Source of the DNA: Trifolium pratense
Lineage: Eukaryota; Streptophyta; Magnoliopsida; Fabales; Fabaceae
Assembly (NCBI RefSeq): GCF_020283565.1
Contig: NC_060059.1
Coordinates: 5,897,501-5,961,500 of the forward strand
Length of the DNA stretch: 64,000 nucleotides
Reading direction: 5' to 3'
The position numbers and the translations under genes were made by a program. How positions within the stretch are numbered: the stretch's first letter is position 1; each line of letters starts with the position of its first letter. The notes under the pieces are model-generated. The model was not told where the DNA came from, did not search any database, and was given only the letters and a program-made list of their open reading frames with translations. This document shows positions 51,401 to 63,498 of this stretch, one piece after another.

Positions 51401-54150
51401 ATTTCACGGCAGCTATGGTGGGGTCACCAAATTCCTGCATGGTATGTCACTTTAGAGGATGATATACTGCAGGAATTGGGTGCTTACAATGACCATTGGG
51501 TAGTGGCAAGAACTGAAGAGGAAGCCCGAGATGAGGCTAACCAAAGGTATAGTGGAAAGAAGTTTCATTTAAGCCGGGACCCCGATGTTCTTGATACATG
51601 GTTTTCTTCTGGTCTGTTCCCATTAACTGTGCTGGGATGGCCTGATGACACAGAAGACCTGAAGGCATTCTATCCGACTTCTGTTTTGGAAACTGGCCAT
51701 GATATCCTCTTTTTCTGGGTTGCTCGTATGGTGATGTTAGGAATGAAGTTGGGTGGTGATGTGCCTTTTAGCAAGGTGGGGTTCTATCTATTTCTAACCA
51801 TTCAGGGACAACTCTATTTTTGTAAATGCATAATGAATTTTGTGTGATACTCAGGTGGTGGATCTCATGGTAAACAAGTTTTTTATTTTTCATTTGTTTT
51901 ATAAGAAATTATTCATTAAGACAAAAGTTATGTGGATTAGAGAATCTCTAAAAGAAGCATAAAGAGAGAACAAATAATACATCAATGGAGCAAAGCTAAC
52001 CAATTTCATTTATGCCTAATTTTTTTCGTAAATGGCCTTCTGACAGAAGTACTTACAATTATATGCAGATTTATTTGCACCCTATGATTCGTGATGCACA
52101 TGGGCGCAAGATGTCCAAGTCTTTGGGGAATGTTATTGATCCCATTGAGGTGATAAATGGTATATCACTAGAAGGTCTACATAAGAGGTTAGAAGGAGGT
52201 AACCTTGACCCTAAAGAACTAGCTGTTGCAATAGAGGGTCAGAAGAAGGACTTTCCAAATGGTATTGAAGAATGTGGTGCTGATGCCCTCCGTTTTGCCC
52301 TGGTCTCATACACAGCTCAGGTTTCAATCTCCTACCAATGTTTACATGATTTATAGCACCAATTTAGTTAACTTTTGGGCTTTAACATTGCCGTTTTCAT
52401 TCATTTCAGTCTGACAAAATTAACCTAGATATTCAAAGGGTGGTTGGGTATCGACAATGGTGTAATAAACTATGGAATGCAGTACGATTTGCTATGAGCA
52501 AGCTCGGAGATAATTATACCCCTCCTGCAGATTTGACTCCAGATGCTCTCCCATTTAGCTGCCAGTGGATACTATCTGTGTTGAATAAAACCATATCGAA
52601 AACATCCAAGTCTCTAGAATCATATGAGTTCTCGCAAGCTACCACTGCTGTGTATTCTTGGTGGCAGTATCAATTGTGTGATGTGTTCATTGAAGTGATC
52701 AAGCCTTACTTTTCTGGCAATGATACCAAGTTTGATTCCGAAAGACACGCTGCTCAATATACTTTATGGCTTTGTCTGGACAATGGCCTGCGATTGCTTC
52801 ATCCTTTTATGCCTTTTGTCACAGAAGAATTGTGGCAACGCCTTCCTTCTCCCAATGATTCTAAGAGAGAAGAATCTATCATGATAGCTGATTATCCGTC
52901 AGCTATTGAGGTTTGTTTTTTTTAACATTTTGCTCTTCATAATATGAATTTTAGTGTTGTCTATTTTCAGATTCCTTTTGTATACATTCACATTGATTTA
53001 CTCTTCATTGCTATAATGATAGTCTTGTTGAGAAACATTTGCTAATTGAAAAATTGTGTTTAGCATGCATTGATTGACTATTAAATAATAGAAAATTATT
53101 TGTTTGGTTGTATCGTTAATAGTTTAATTTTATTATTTTTTAATCTCAGAGCTGGAATAATGAAGAGGTGGAGAGTGAGATGGACGTCATTGAGTCTACC
53201 GTTAAGTCTCTCAGGTCACTGGCAAAAGAGAGACGTGACAGGTATGTTGGGAGGCAATGACCTTAGCATAGTACTCTGCATTTGTTAATGTCAAATATTA
53301 ATTTCTCTACTAACTAGATTATTATTCAATCTAATTAATATGCTTTGCTGATTTTAATGATGATGACTGTGTTGTCAGGCGACCGGCTTTTGTTCTTTGC
53401 CAAACGCCGAAGCTTGAAAAGATTATTAACAGCCATCAATTGGAGATTACTACACTAGCTAATCTATCCTCTTTAACCGTAAGTCACACAATTGAGTTCT
53501 AGTCTCATGCATTCCTTGTATTTTATCTTGTGATTTTTTTCATTAATCATGTATCTCATGTCCACTTCACTTGATTTACATACTTTTCACCTTTAAATGC
53601 CGATGACATGATTCACAGGTATTCACTGACATTGAAGCGGCTCCACCTGGATATGCCAATACTGTCGTCATTAAAAACCTTTCTGTTTATTTGGAGCTTC
53701 AAGGAATTAATTCTGCAGAAGCGGAACTTGCAAAGGCGAAGAAGATAGACGATCTGAAAAAGTATGTTAATCTTGCAATGTTTTTAACATAGTAGTCATA
53801 AATACAGAAAGGTTACAAATAATGTCATTTGCATTTTGACCATATTTACATGTTACATTTTAGCTGGAGTTTCGAATTTGATGCAAAACATTTGAATGCA
53901 CTTTATTTTCTTTTATTAAAAGAATTGTTACTCTTTTATAGTGTGCTTATAATCTTGTTTTCCTTTCTGCGTCGGTTTCAACACAACTTGAACTTATAGA
54001 CTGGAGATTTTATTTTGCAGCCAAATAGACAGATTAGAGAAGACTATGAATGGTCCAGGTTATGAAAAGGTACCGCAAGAAGTTCGATCCAAGCATGCTG
54101 AGAGGCTAGAATCCTTAATCTCTAGTCTCAAAGTGCTCCAACTTGATTGA
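45484..54150 (+). CDS. VALRS: Valyl-tRNA synthetase (cytosolic-type)
   Basis: Class I aminoacyl-tRNA synthetase that charges tRNA-Val and edits mischarged Thr. Twenty coding exons: 45484-45558, 45740-45790, 45937-46115, 46207-46279, 46808-46873, 46950-47033, 47720-47797, 47907-47990, 48223-48302, 49022-49079, 49164-49466, 49556-49726, 50435-50634, 51373-51775, 52069-52320, 52410-52910, 53150-53241, 53379-53478, 53619-53761, 54021-54150. The total is 3123 nt (1040 aa) and frame is kept. A Lys/Glu-rich N-terminal extension ([12 protein letters not shown]) leads to [16 protein letters not shown] with the HIGH motif (138-141). Editing-domain sequence [20 protein letters not shown] and [15 protein letters not shown] follows, then [19 protein letters not shown] and KMSKS (649-653). 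The anticodon-binding domain begins near [15 protein letters not shown] and a coiled-coil C-terminus follows. All introns are GT-AG except intron 7, which starts GC. Arabidopsis TWN2 is the counterpart and has a longer, organelle-targeting start; none is visible here in frame. Confidence 0.95.
47798..47906 (+). other. GC-AG intron of valyl-tRNA synthetase
   Basis: Exon 7 ends FISE and exon 8 begins [10 protein letters not shown], as protein conservation demands. The junction sequence is CTCAGAG|GCATGT ... AAAAGTAG|GTTTGG. No GT donor near this point keeps the protein, so intron 7 uses the minor GC donor class. Confidence 0.85.
48459..48495 (+). repeat. TA/CA compound microsatellite in intron 9
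   Basis: About eight TA units directly followed by about seven CA units. Polymorphic repeats of this type are common. Confidence 0.85.
50336..50367 (-). repeat. Short poly(T) insertion with 9-bp duplication, in VALRS intron 12
   Basis: TTAGAAGTT at 50336-50344 and 50359-50367 flanks T7 plus AATCAAA. Confidence 0.6.
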
Positions 54151-54947
54151 TGATTAATTTTTCCTTGCACGAGGCAGAAAGTTCCATCAGTAGTCTGAAG
54201 TTTCACTTGCAGTTTGAACTTCAAATTTTTATGGCCAGATTTTTTGCTCTTACACTAAACCTTTATTTAGTAAATGCAAATTTTGGTAATTTAATGTCAT
54301 GACATTTGGGCAATTTGTGTTCACCCTTAAAGTCGAGATTACAGCTTATGTAACAATTTTAAGATAGAAAATACTTGTGCTGATAAATTGACAAATTTTT
54401 TGGTGTCTTCTAACTGGTCTGTTTGGCAATATCCCTTGTTTTGGTTTTTTATTTATTTTTCTATAATGATTTATCTATTGTTGAGTTTGAGTTTATGGTG
54501 GCATCTTAGTTGGGATGACACATAACACTAACACATATCCTCATAACAAATAGTCCAAAAAAACAAAACAATATAATAACACATCAACATTCAAAAAAAT
54601 TATTAGTATATATTAAATTATCAACACGTACTTAAAGATTGTGTACACTTGCTTCTTAAAGTTAATGTACACGTACTTAACCTATAAATTATCAACACAA
54701 AAAAAAAACAAAAAACATCTCTTGTCACATCTTTTCTCCTTCCATCAACAGTATCCGTACTAGTCAAAAAAATCATAAGTACGAATACTATCCTTATTTT
54801 CTTGGTAAGAGACTACCCTACAAATTTATTTTTTTGGTATGACTATGATCTTCTATACCCTACAATTTCCTACTACTCAGGCAAGTACAATACCCTCTTA
54901 TTCCTCAATTTGGTACTAGTAATGTTCAGCATTTTTCAAAAATTAAA
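54151..54947. other. Convergent intergenic region between VALRS and DREB1
   Basis: 3' ends of both genes face each other here. No coding potential; an ACGTACTTAA-type short repeat occurs at about 54625 and 54670. Nothing else seen. Confidence 0.5.
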
Positions 54948-55562
54948 TTAAATTGAAAAACTCCACAATGAAACTTCAGTATCAGTATCACCACCAAATT
55001 CCACGTCAGCAATATCATATTCACATTCACTCCCCCAATAATGTGCCGGTGACATTAGTACCATGTTTCTTAAATACTCCGGCACTGTGTGTTCTTCTTC
55101 CTCTGGCTCCGCCACCGCCACCGTCGTTGAACTCTCACAAACCTTCCTCTCCTCACTGTTCTCAAACTCAGTCTCCGGCCTGAACTTCTCCGCTGCCTCA
55201 GCCGCCGCTTTTTGAATATCCCTTGCATCCGCTGTGGCAGGAACCGGCAACCTCCAAGTAGAGTCAGCAAAGTTAAGACAAGCAGAATTTCCTCTAAGCG
55301 CAATCGCAGCAACGTCGTGTGCACGCGCCGCCATCTCGGGAGTAGGAAATGTCCCAAGCCAAATTCTGGTTTTCTTGTTAGGTTCTCTTACTTCACAAAC
55401 CCACTTGCCGGAATCTCTCTTTCTGACACCACGGTATACAGGGTGGCGGGTTTCCCTGAACTTCTTCCTCCCTGCAGGTTTCTTTGGCATAGTTTCAGCA
55501 AGAAACCTCTCTGAAGATGAACATGGAACATGTGACTCCGATATATGATTCATAGTAAACAT
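54948..55562 (-). CDS. DREB1/CBF AP2-ERF transcription factor
   Basis: A 204-aa single-exon nuclear activator of the CBF/DREB1 group, which binds CRT/DRE (CCGAC) elements in cold- and drought-responsive promoters. The AP2 domain is at about 42-99 ([20 protein letters not shown], then [20 protein letters not shown]). It is preceded by the CBF signature [16 protein letters not shown] (26-41) and followed by DSTWRL at the DSAWR position. An acidic C-terminus ([18 protein letters not shown]) ends in SLWSFSI, the LWSY-type end. The domain has the Val and Glu typical of DREB proteins. A second ATG three codons in (MNHIS) is an alternative start. Family members often form tandem clusters; only one is in this window. 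Confidence 0.95.
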   Translation of the reverse strand: MFTMNHISESHVPCSSSERFLAETMPKKPAGRKKFRETRHPVYRGVRKRDSGKWVCEVREPNKKTRIWLGTFPTPEMAARAHDVAAIALRGNSACLNFADSTWRLPVPATADARDIQKAAAEAAEKFRPETEFENSEERKVCESSTTVAVAEPEEEEHTVPEYLRNMVLMSPAHYWGSECEYDIADVEFGGDTDTEVSLWSFSI

Positions 55563-55738
55563 GCTGTGAAAAAACAGAGTGTGGAAGAAAAAAAAAAATC
55601 AGAGTATGCAAAAAACAGAGTATGTGTATTAGAATTGGATAAGTGTTAATTACTAGTTAGTACTTGGTAGTTGTTTTGTATTGATTTTGTTGTTTTGTGT
55701 GTGAGTGTTTTTGAGAGGGAAAGTGAGGATTGAAAGAT

Positions 55739-55753
55739 GGTATATATAAAGAG
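55739..55753 (-). promoter_or_regulatory. TATA box of the DREB1 gene
   Basis: TTTATATATACC on the minus strand about 180 bp upstream of the ATG, which gives a leader of about 150 nt, usual for CBF genes. Confidence 0.55.
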
Positions 55754-57549
55754 TGAAAAATGAATTGAGTGAGGATGTGGCAAGTGTGATGAAGGAAAGT
55801 GACATGGTGAAGTGAAGCTAGCAGGATGTTGTGTTGTATAGTGTTCTGTCAATGAGGAGAAGACAGCTAAGTGAATTCCCACGGTATGTACGAAGGTTAA
55901 GGAATTGAAGGTGGGACATGGGTTTTCTTTTTTTGGGTTAATTACCAAAAATGATCTTTTCAGAAACTCTGTGTGTGACACGTGTGGCTTGGTTTCCCAA
56001 GGTGGCAACTTCTAGATTTTGATATTAATATTGTATTTGGAATTTTGGATAAGAAAAGGTTTAATTTGACTGAGAGTGACACAAAGGAAAAAGAGAAGAA
56101 GGTGACTAGAAGAGGGAGTGTGTGTTGTGCTGGTCACTCCAAATGTGTTTGTGTCTATATTATTAAAATGAAAATAATTTATTTTTATTATTGTGTTTTT
56201 AAAATTGATTAATATAAAGAAAAATTATTTGCACATATCAAAACACTTCATTAGGCTTTTGAGAGAGTAGTTTGATGGAAATGGATTAGGTATAATTAAC
56301 TTTTTTATACAGTTGTTTTATAATTGATAAATACAATTTTTAAATTATTATCGTCTGATTGACGATCTTAATCAGATGACTATATAACAAATATGAATAT
56401 TGATGAAATGTGATAAACACTAGTATTATGTTAAATGATATGGAGTTGGAACCACATGATTTTAAAATTGATCATTAAATTAAATTAGGCAGTTCAATAG
56501 ACCATATAATTGTGGTGAAAAAAATTACTCTTAATAACAAAATTAGGAAATCATTAACTTTTGAAGAAGGGGTCTAAAAGTCATTGGTGCGTGGCAGAGA
56601 GAGAATGAGAATAGTGAATCTTTGTTTGTGAAAAGTCAAGAGACTGGGAAAAGTCACCACATGACCTTTTCATTGAGAATACTATATATGCATATTCAAT
56701 TAGCCATTAGTATCATCATCATATCATCACACACAAGCTGGAGGACAACTCATCTTTGGTGTTCAAATTCGTAAGCACATGTTACAAAAGAGAGAACAAT
56801 ATGTTTTCTTTACTGGTATTTCAATTACCCCATGCATGCAATTATATTAAAAATTGTCAATTCTAATACATTTTTTTATACATATATTTTACGTGCTTAA
56901 TTAGTGTTGGTAGTATATTACACCCTTTTTTGTTGGTAGTATTTTCAATATCTTTCCTTTTCAATTTTATGCATAATTTTATTACTGATTTCTTTTTAAA
57001 CTTTTTTATCATACTATTTAATTTTTTGGAGTTGTGGTGTCCAATTTTATGTTCTTTTGATGAATTTAGTATGATTTTGTTTGATATTGACAAATTTTGA
57101 GCTTATGAATTATAAATTAAGTAGCTTATAAGTTTATATTGAAAAAAGAAATACCTATTTGATACTCCCTTCCCTTCGGTCTTTCTTATAAGAATTTATA
57201 ATTTATTTTTACTAATTTATTTTGCTAACAATTAGCTTATAGCTTATTATTTTTCCTTCTAATTCTATCACTATTGTTTTCTTTGAAAAAATTAAATATT
57301 ACTTAAATATATATTTTTTCATGTCATTTCATATTTACAAGCTAAACCAACCACTAATTTTATTAAACAATACAAATTCAATCAGTTAATTTATCCGCTA
57401 TAAGCTATAAGCTAACTTATAAACTACTAGTATAAATTACAAACTCATTCGTTATAAATTAACTTATTATCTATCTGCTTTTTTTAGTCCATATATCTTT
57501 TAATGATTGGATCGCAGTGAAGCCCAGTTAATGGAAGGTTGCGCATTTT
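55754..57549. other. DREB1 promoter side and gene-free region
   Basis: ACACGTGTGG (G-box/ABRE-like) lies at about 55978, roughly 415 bp upstream of the DREB1 ATG. Beyond it the DNA is AT-rich. A partial Stowaway-like end (CTCCCTTCCCTTCGGTC) occurs at about 57165. No gene seen. Confidence 0.5.
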
Positions 57550-57710
57550 ATTTTACTGTATATGATATACTGGACCGTCTAATATGGTTCATAGGTTAGT
57601 TTTGACATCAAGTGATTTCAATCCCCTCTCGATCACAATTGTGCGGGACCGAACCATAGTCTTCCTTCCCAAGTTCAGTGTTAATTACTACTTGACCAAC
57701 TACGGATTGA
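57550..57710 (+). repeat. Dispersed repeat, copy 2 (related to 18527-18675)
   Basis: It shares TGGACCGTCTAA, ATGGTTCATAGG, GACATCAAGTGATTTCAATC, CCCTCTCGATCACAATTG, CCAAGTTCAG and TTGACCAACTA with copy 1, in the same order and orientation. Confidence 0.55.
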
Positions 57711-57961
57711 TATTCCTTCTGTTCTTGAATATATGAATTTCTACAAAAAAAAAACAAATATTAAAAAAAGTTACTTAGATTAATAAATTTGTTTGAATTG
57801 TGTGAGTATTACTACTAAATTACCATTTATATTAAATGTATTCAATATTATTTTTTATATTTTAAAACAAATTAATAGTATTAGTTCAAAATATAATGAA
57901 AAATGCTAAACAATACTCCGGAAATACTGTTTAAAAATATAAATATAGTAATATAGCATTG

Positions 57962-58012
57962 AAACATGTGTAAAGTATCTTACCAAAAAAAAAAAAAACA
58001 TGTGTAAAGTAT
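57962..58012 (+). repeat. Short poly(A)-tailed insertion with 17-bp duplication
   Basis: AAACATGTGTAAAGTAT at 57962-57978 and 57996-58012 flanks CTTACC plus eleven A. Confidence 0.85.
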
Positions 58013-58155
58013 TATTTTTAATTCAAATCTTTCTCTTAGTAAAAAAAATCAAATATTTATTTTTTTGTTTTCTTAACCGGTGCTTCGGGGCACCGACAGT
58101 TAGCATGACCCAAGAATAATAAATGTATCTTGAAATCTATAAATTAAAACTTCCT

Positions 58156-58207
58156 AAAACTTATCTAGATTAGTCAAAAAAAAAAAAAAAAAAAAAACTT
58201 ATCTAGA
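58156..58207 (+). repeat. Short poly(A)-tailed insertion with 14-bp duplication
   Basis: AAAACTTATCTAGA at 58156-58169 and 58194-58207 flanks TTAGTC plus A18. Confidence 0.85.
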
Positions 58208-58549
58208 GATAAACATTTTTAATAAAAAAGTTTCTATAATTAAGAATTGAGAGAGAGTTTTTTTTTTTCATTCAAACGATGGTGCTGATGTGATGGTCAT
58301 GGATATGGAAACACGGAGAAAGAGAAGTTTGTTTGACTTCAAGTTCATTTAATTGGACAGCTAGACTAGACTAGAGTCACTAGACTCAACATTGAATTCA
58401 ACTTTTATGTCTGACATCCCTCCCTCACTTTCCAAAACACAGTTGACAGTTAATAACCGACCTTTGATTTTTTTAAGATTTCAATGAAATCCAATCCCTC
58501 CCTACTAAAGAAAATAAATAGCAGTGTATTCTTTATTTTTTTTAATATA

Positions 58550-58830
58550 TACTCCCTCCGGTCCTTATTATAAGAAATACTTTGACAAAATCACACAGAT
58601 CAAAGAAGGTAAATTTTCTCATTAATGATTCTAACATTTTATGTTATATTCCAAAACTAACCTTTGACTAGCATGGGAAATAGGTCTCTCTAATTAATGC
58701 ACTAGCATTATAATGAATTATTTGATTGTATTTAATAAGGGTACAAATGGAATTGTGTCAAAGTGTTTCTTATAAAAAGGACCAAATAAAAATTCTAAAA
58801 TGTTTCTTATAAAAAGGACCGGAGGGAGTA
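58550..58830. mobile_element. Stowaway-like MITE
   Basis: Element 58552-58828 with ends CTCCCTCCGGTCCTTATTAT and ATAAAAAGGACCGGAGGGAG; TA at both borders. The right end has a partial internal repeat (TGTTTCTTATAAAAAGGACC twice), so it is longer than typical. Confidence 0.85.
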
Positions 58831-58949
58831 CGTCTCAAAATATAAACAAAAATAAGTTAAAAAAATTTATGTATTTGATTGAAAATTTGGATCAAATACG
58901 TTCATTTTTATTGACTAAATTTTGCTTATATTTTGGGACGGAAGGAGTA
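58831..58949. mobile_element. Second Stowaway-like MITE, left end shortened, abutting the first
   Basis: CGTCTCAAAATATAAACAAA at left and TTTGCTTATATTTTGGGACG then GAAGGAG and TA at right (58947). The expected CTCCCT end on the left is missing where it meets the neighbouring MITE, so the two elements overlap or were joined by insertion. Confidence 0.7.
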
Positions 58950-60294
58950 AAGGTCAGTTTGAGAAGGATAATAGAGTAATAGACATGATAATTGTACAGT
59001 GTTATATTATTATATCTTAATTCAATGATTCAGGAAGATATAATAAGTTAATGCTAAATATTTAAACTATGTCTCATGCTAATAGTGATTTGAGGACACT
59101 CATTAAGCATCTCAATGTATTGAATGCACAAATTTCAAACTTTATTTATATGTTTAACTAGTGCCGACATTATTTAGCAATTTCCTTGAACTAAACATTA
59201 TTTAGCAATTTCCTTGAACTAAACTAGTGTACTGTATTAAACTACTATTCATAGTCAGAGTAATTACGAGAGAATATTCTGCTATGGTTTGATTTTGGAT
59301 TCTAGCTGGAGGATATCTTAGATACCACGTTACGCGGAAACGCATAGATTACGTGGGATTTGTTTTATGAATATCCATATCCCATGTCGAAGTTAACCAA
59401 ATGAAATGGGCTCCCATAAGATTCATTCAACCAATCTCATTTCGCGGGCCAGCCTCAACACAAGTCTCATCCTTTTCATCGGCCTGCAAAGTCATAATTA
59501 AAATAAATGTGTTTCTTCTCACCCCACTCTACTTCTCACCCCCTGAGATTTAACTAATCATATATTTTAACGGATTTGGATTATGTGCATTTGAGAGAGC
59601 ATGCAGTTATACAACCAATAATCTGTGACCGTCTGATTGAGATTATACGGTCTAAATTTTAACTCAGAATTTTATATTAAATATAGATAAAAAAACTGTA
59701 TTAAAATATGAACCGTTCGATCTACAAAGATCTGACTTCACTGACTGCATCTAAACTTGACTGCACACTAATGTTCGGCTAGCTGTACGCTATAATCTTC
59801 GAGAGTCAAAACTATTATTTTCAACTTTTACAACATCTTTAACCTTTGTATCATTCTCATCTTTTCCAAGGTCTATAATATTATTATCATGTCGAGGTTT
59901 TATATCATCTCCAGCTATCACATCCCTCTGAGCAGTGAACACGAATAAGTTGATTATACTAAATCATGCCATGAACATATCTTGCATCTGGTTGACAATA
60001 TCTTTTCCATATTAACTCATACGAGGTATTGGACAACCACCCTTCAAATATGTATGTAATAAGGATTATGATTGTTACACAAGCAACGTCAACAATAAAT
60101 ATAAATTAAAAATAAAAACAACTTTACGTGCATGAAATGATTGCCAACAATTGTACGTGGCCAGAGAGTTATAAAGATAACTTGGTGGTTGAAGTAAATG
60201 ATTTAGGGAGTAGAGTGATAAGGAGGTCATGACTTCGATTCCCACCCACACTAAAATAATAATATTAATTACTAACTTATCAAACATTGCATAT
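58950..60294. other. Gene-free region with one tRNA-like repeat
   Basis: At about 60150-60250, AACTTGGTGGTTGAAGTA and GACTTCGATTCCCACCCA resemble A and B boxes of a SINE. The rest shows no coding support. Confidence 0.4.
59168..59223 (+). repeat. Exact tandem duplication of 28 bp
   Basis: CATTATTTAGCAATTTCCTT followed by GAACTAAA occurs twice, head to tail. Recent, as the copies are identical. Confidence 0.9.
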
Positions 60295-60352
60295 AAAGTT
60301 GTGAATGCTCTACACCAAAAAAAAAAAAAAAAAAAAAAGTTGTGAATGCTCT
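60295..60352 (+). repeat. Short poly(A)-tailed insertion with 17-bp duplication
   Basis: AAAGTTGTGAATGCTCT at 60295-60311 and 60336-60352 flanks ACACC plus A19. Confidence 0.87.
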
Positions 60353-60389
60353 CAAATTATACAATTCCAACGCGTATCATAAAATTTCA

Positions 60390-60544
60390 TATTCCCTCCG
60401 GTCTCATATATAAGTTAATTTTCATTTTTTAGATTCATTCAATTATTAATTAATGTATTTAGTCTATATTATGAGTCAAATACATTGATAATTGAATAAA
60501 TTTTAAAAGTGAAATTTTAATTACATATGAGACCGAAGAGAGTA
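60390..60544. mobile_element. Stowaway-like MITE
   Basis: Element 60392-60542, ends TTCCCTCCGGTCTCATATAT and ACATATGAGACCGAAGAGAG; TA on both sides; palindromic interior (AATGTATTT...AAATACATT). Confidence 0.82.
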
Positions 60545-60842
60545 CATGTATAAGAGGCGTTCAGATTCTAGAATTAAAACTTCTAAAATAAATGTTTTGA
60601 AAATTCAGACGTAACTCGTGACAGAGAGAAAAAAAGTGTTCAGAAATCTTATAAGTAGAGATAACTTTTATTTTACAAATCCATTTTATAGGATTCAATT
60701 TTTTTTTAAAAAAATAGTAATAAGTGGCTGGTTGGAGCATAGCAAAAAGAGAGATTGGCCCCTGTACAGTGCAGTGGCTCCATTTTCTTGCGGCTTTTTC
60801 TCTTTAACATTACTAATATTGGGTCTGCAATCATATCCCCCC

Positions 60843-61085
60843 TCACATAACAAAAAAAATCCAAACCAAGAAAACCTTCAAAGTTGTTGAACTACTAGGT
60901 GGGCCATCTTTCAATAAACAACAGTAAACATTATCTGGAAAACTTATGCTTTTCTTATTGCTTTCGGTACCATATTTCCCTATATATCTCTTGAAAGGGA
61001 CTGCACACTCGACACAGACTTCTCTGCTCGGAGAGTATCGATTCTCAATTATACATTTTCGGATTTCATTTGCTTTTAATACCAT
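60843..61085 (-). other. Unrecognised open frame, possible gene fragment
   Basis: An 80-codon minus-strand frame: ANEIRKCIIENRYSPSREVC, VECAVPFKRYIGKYGTESNK, KSISFPDNVYCCLLKDGPPS. The residue mix is protein-like with no simple repeats, but I cannot place the family and see no continuation. Confidence 0.25.
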
Positions 61086-61700
61086 TTCTTATAATATGGA
61101 TTGAATAAAGGGCCCAATTTCAACATAGACTATCAAGATCAGCAAATATTTCGACACTTAAGTCAATAAAAGATTTCATTTGTTAGACTTGTATACGTCA
61201 CATTGTAGCCAAGGGTCATTTTTATAGGTGTCACGAGAAGACGTTGAATATTTATGAAGAAGCCGTTACTAATAACATCTCATCGATGATTAGATCTAGT
61301 GGTTGTTGAAAACATGACTAGCTGTTTAAGCGTTATGAGTCGGAGAGGATCCAAGATAATAAGAAAGGTCCCGCATATTGAACCTTTATACAATGGATCT
61401 TTTTATGATGAATCTTTTTATGATGAAGGACTAGGTTTGGACCAGAACAAAACAATACCTCCATATTGATCAGGTTTGAATCATCTTCCATAAAATAAAA
61501 CTGGTGTGATAATTAAACGGATGGCGATAGAAAAGGAATGAAATCACTTTTATTGTAGCCGCTTTATGAACAGTGTATTCAAGTTCAACACTGATTCTTT
61601 GTCAGTTAAGTGGCAGGTAGTAGTTATTCCAAATTTAACTCTTTTGTTTTGGTGAATAAACCAAATCTTTGCACAGCCGTGATATGAGCAGCAACTTGTC
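61086..61700. other. Gene-free region
   Basis: No supported gene, element border or RNA. A short duplication GATCTTTTTATGATGAA is seen at about 61397-61428. Confidence 0.35.
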
Positions 61701-62135
61701 TATTTTATTTTTTTTTTAAAGTAAAAGTAACTCATTTTATTTTATCAAAAATAATAGAAGACTTAGAACTTGGGGTACATAAAAACGCTAGCTCTAGCAA
61801 GATTATGAACGACTCTATTAATTTGTTGTCGGACAAAAATTAGGTTGTAATTAGCATTAGAGGAGATAATAGATCTACAATTTAACAATAATGATTCTAG
61901 CTCATTCTTATAAACACAACTGTTTGGCAACCACATTCAAATTTGACACGCTCGAAACCACAAAATACAACTATTAAAAGAGCATGTTGTAGCGATTGTA
62001 GCCTCACATTCAATTGCTGAAGCTACGGAAGGGAACACCATATAGTGTGAGCTTGGACAAGAGAAATATTGATGCCAAACTTCCCTTCAACGAAAAAAAA
62101 TTATGCTGTCAACATTACATTTCTACCAACTCTCT
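61700..62135 (-). mobile_element. LINE 3' end with RNase H remnant, antisense
   Basis: Minus-strand translation in pieces gives CEAIAIATTCSFNSCILWF-like sequence, CVYKNELESLLLNC, then SSNANYNLIFVRQQINRVVH, NLARASVFMYPKF and a final NKMSYFYF. This is the order at the end of plant LINE RNase H domains. The 3' end is marked by an A run on the minus strand at about 61706-61719. 5'-truncated and defective. Confidence 0.68.
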
Positions 62136-63498
62136 TATGATTTTATCCAAACAGTCTCGTGAGGAGGTATAGGAAGTGTATCTAACGAGTTACAACATCA
62201 AATGTAGTCACTGATCATATCCATTGCAACCTTGTCTATCATGTCAATATATCTTTTCTTTAATTATTATAGCGTTGATCATCTATTTTAATCCACCAAC
62301 ATACTTGACTTTTCTATTTCAAAAATGCTCAATTTTGATATTTTTTGGATTTTGAAATTTAAAAATAGTGATGTAACATAAAATAATGTGATGTATAATA
62401 TGATGATGTAAATATAATATATATTTTTTTATGTTAATTTAGAGTTCGGCTGCAATGCGAATAAAGTCTGATAAAAAATTGTTTTTTTACCAGGAAGGAA
62501 TTGAACTTGCATTCTCCTGATCGATTCGTTTTAAGGTGAGCTCATTAAACACTCGAGTTTGATGTCTTGGTTTACATAACATGATTAATATTCTACGGCT
62601 TTATCTGTATTCAACGACGACGGTTAAACTTAAAAGGTGAACGAGTCAATTTATTGACGGCAGGAAATGTTATTCTCCCCTTTAGTTATTTGGGAAAACT
62701 GGAAAAAAGGTAAATAGTGGCTGCTGAACTTTATATATGATTATGATCATATAGTCAAGGTTTGCACATGTTATGTTAGTCTAATTCAACTCATCACTTG
62801 ACGTGATTCCATTACCTTCTCTAGAGTTATTATCAGAGTTGGGAAATTTTAAATAAATTACTTTGCCACACGTTCATCTATGTTAATTTTCATCGTTGTT
62901 TTAACTGTGGCTATCTTTTAAGAAATTTTTGAGATCGAGTTAATCTCCTAATTGATTTTCTTTTTTTTTATATTTAAAACCAAAGATCGAATCGAATTTT
63001 TGGTAATCTATCAATTGAACTAATTTATTTTTTGTTTTAGATTTAAGAATTTTATACGGGAAGAAAATAAATCATATTATTGAACGATGAAAGTTGATAA
63101 CCATCTAATCTTAACCGGATGGTTCAATTTATCCTAATTGCATGTTGTCGATGCAACTTTGACCGCACATTCCAAAATCCAACTCAAGAGAGGGAAGTTA
63201 TTGGGATATAGAAAATCAACTTTCATCTTTCAAGCCCATTATCATAATCTAACTCTCCTCCATAGCCCCAACCTTGTTGCTTCAGAGGAATTGGAAAGGT
63301 CAACACACCTTGATAACCTCTATCGGTGGATCTCATACCATTGATTTAAGATAAAAGGGAAAAAATGTGGGAAAGATCCTTTTGGTGGTCGTCGACACGC
63401 CGCGGCCATAACGGGATCTCTATACTTTTAAAAATATATATATATTAATTAAGCATAACTTAATGAACCTTATAAAACTTGATTTGATCACCTGAAAC
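62136..63498. other. Gene-free region
   Basis: AT-rich. At about 62490-62560 a GGAAGGAATTGAACTTGCAT patch resembles a decayed tRNA-like repeat in reverse. No gene seen. Confidence 0.35.

Noticed and set aside
59168..59223. Member of the tailed mini-insertion group
   Set aside because: It is a plain head-to-tail duplication with no inserted bases or poly(A).
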